Positions 16,092-16,128 of a DNA stretch of 16,128 bases are shown here, one piece after another. The DNA lies in the NCBI GenBank assembly GCA_900547395.1, contig URGP01000026.1, positions 1 to 16,128 of the forward strand, in the 5' to 3' direction. A program made the position numbers and the translations under genes. Below the pieces are notes generated by a model. It had not been told where the DNA came from and searched no databases. It saw nothing but the letters and a program-made list of their open reading frames with translations. Source of the stretch: an uncultured Opitutales bacterium (lineage in GTDB: Bacteria > Verrucomicrobiota > Verrucomicrobiia > Opitutales > Intestinicryptomonadaceae). How positions within the stretch are numbered: the first letter of the stretch is position 1; every line of letters starts with the position of its first letter.

Positions 16092-16128
16092 AATTCGGAC
16101 AATAAAAAAAGCTGTGATAGGAGATTGC

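Overview
The window (16,128 bases, moderately AT-rich) looks like chromosomal DNA from a Gram-negative bacterium, most likely a member of Verrucomicrobiota (Opitutae-like). The reasons are two secreted proteins ending in the same PEP-CTERM anchor (PEP-x-TYAAIFGAL, then a basic tail), an outer-membrane barrel protein, an elongation factor P of the arginine-tipped type, and almost no Shine-Dalgarno sequences. The lineage is inferred from protein style, not from a marker gene.

Layout from left to right. Two tRNA genes on the minus strand, tRNA-Val(CAC) and tRNA-Pro(GGG), each have a terminator-like hairpin behind them. thiC (thiamine pyrimidine synthesis, plus strand) follows and ends in a strong two-way terminator. 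Next is a roughly 490-base region without genes. It holds two copies of a 109-base palindromic repeat and several minus-strand terminator hairpins; the second copy runs into the last codons of a large PEP-CTERM surface protein gene (minus). After that comes a short plus-strand pair, a 74-residue one-span membrane protein and thioredoxin (trxA), facing the efp-argA pair (elongation factor P, N-acetylglutamate synthase; minus). Upstream of efp lie a drug/metabolite-type transporter and a dual-specificity-type phosphatase, tightly coupled on the minus strand.

A divergent plus-strand gene encodes a TorF-like outer-membrane barrel protein. It is preceded by a textbook sigma-54 promoter (TGGCACG-N4-TTGCT), the clearest regulatory signal in the window. 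It converges on a minus-strand block: a 545-residue lipoprotein of unknown function with its own promoter and ribosome binding site, prmC, prfA and an HAD-family phosphatase-like protein. prmC methylates the release factor made by prfA. The window ends inside or just after the start of a second PEP-CTERM protein gene (minus), whose true start may lie beyond the edge.

Most genes are housekeeping (translation: tRNAs, efp, prfA, prmC; biosynthesis: thiC, argA; redox: trxA) interleaved with envelope genes (two PEP-CTERM proteins, barrel protein, lipoprotein, transporter). No CRISPR array, transposase, phage or defence gene was seen. The points most worth a second look are the sigma-54 promoter, the nested palindromic repeat that supplies the end of a PEP-CTERM protein, the Arg32 elongation factor P, and several unassigned small or envelope proteins.
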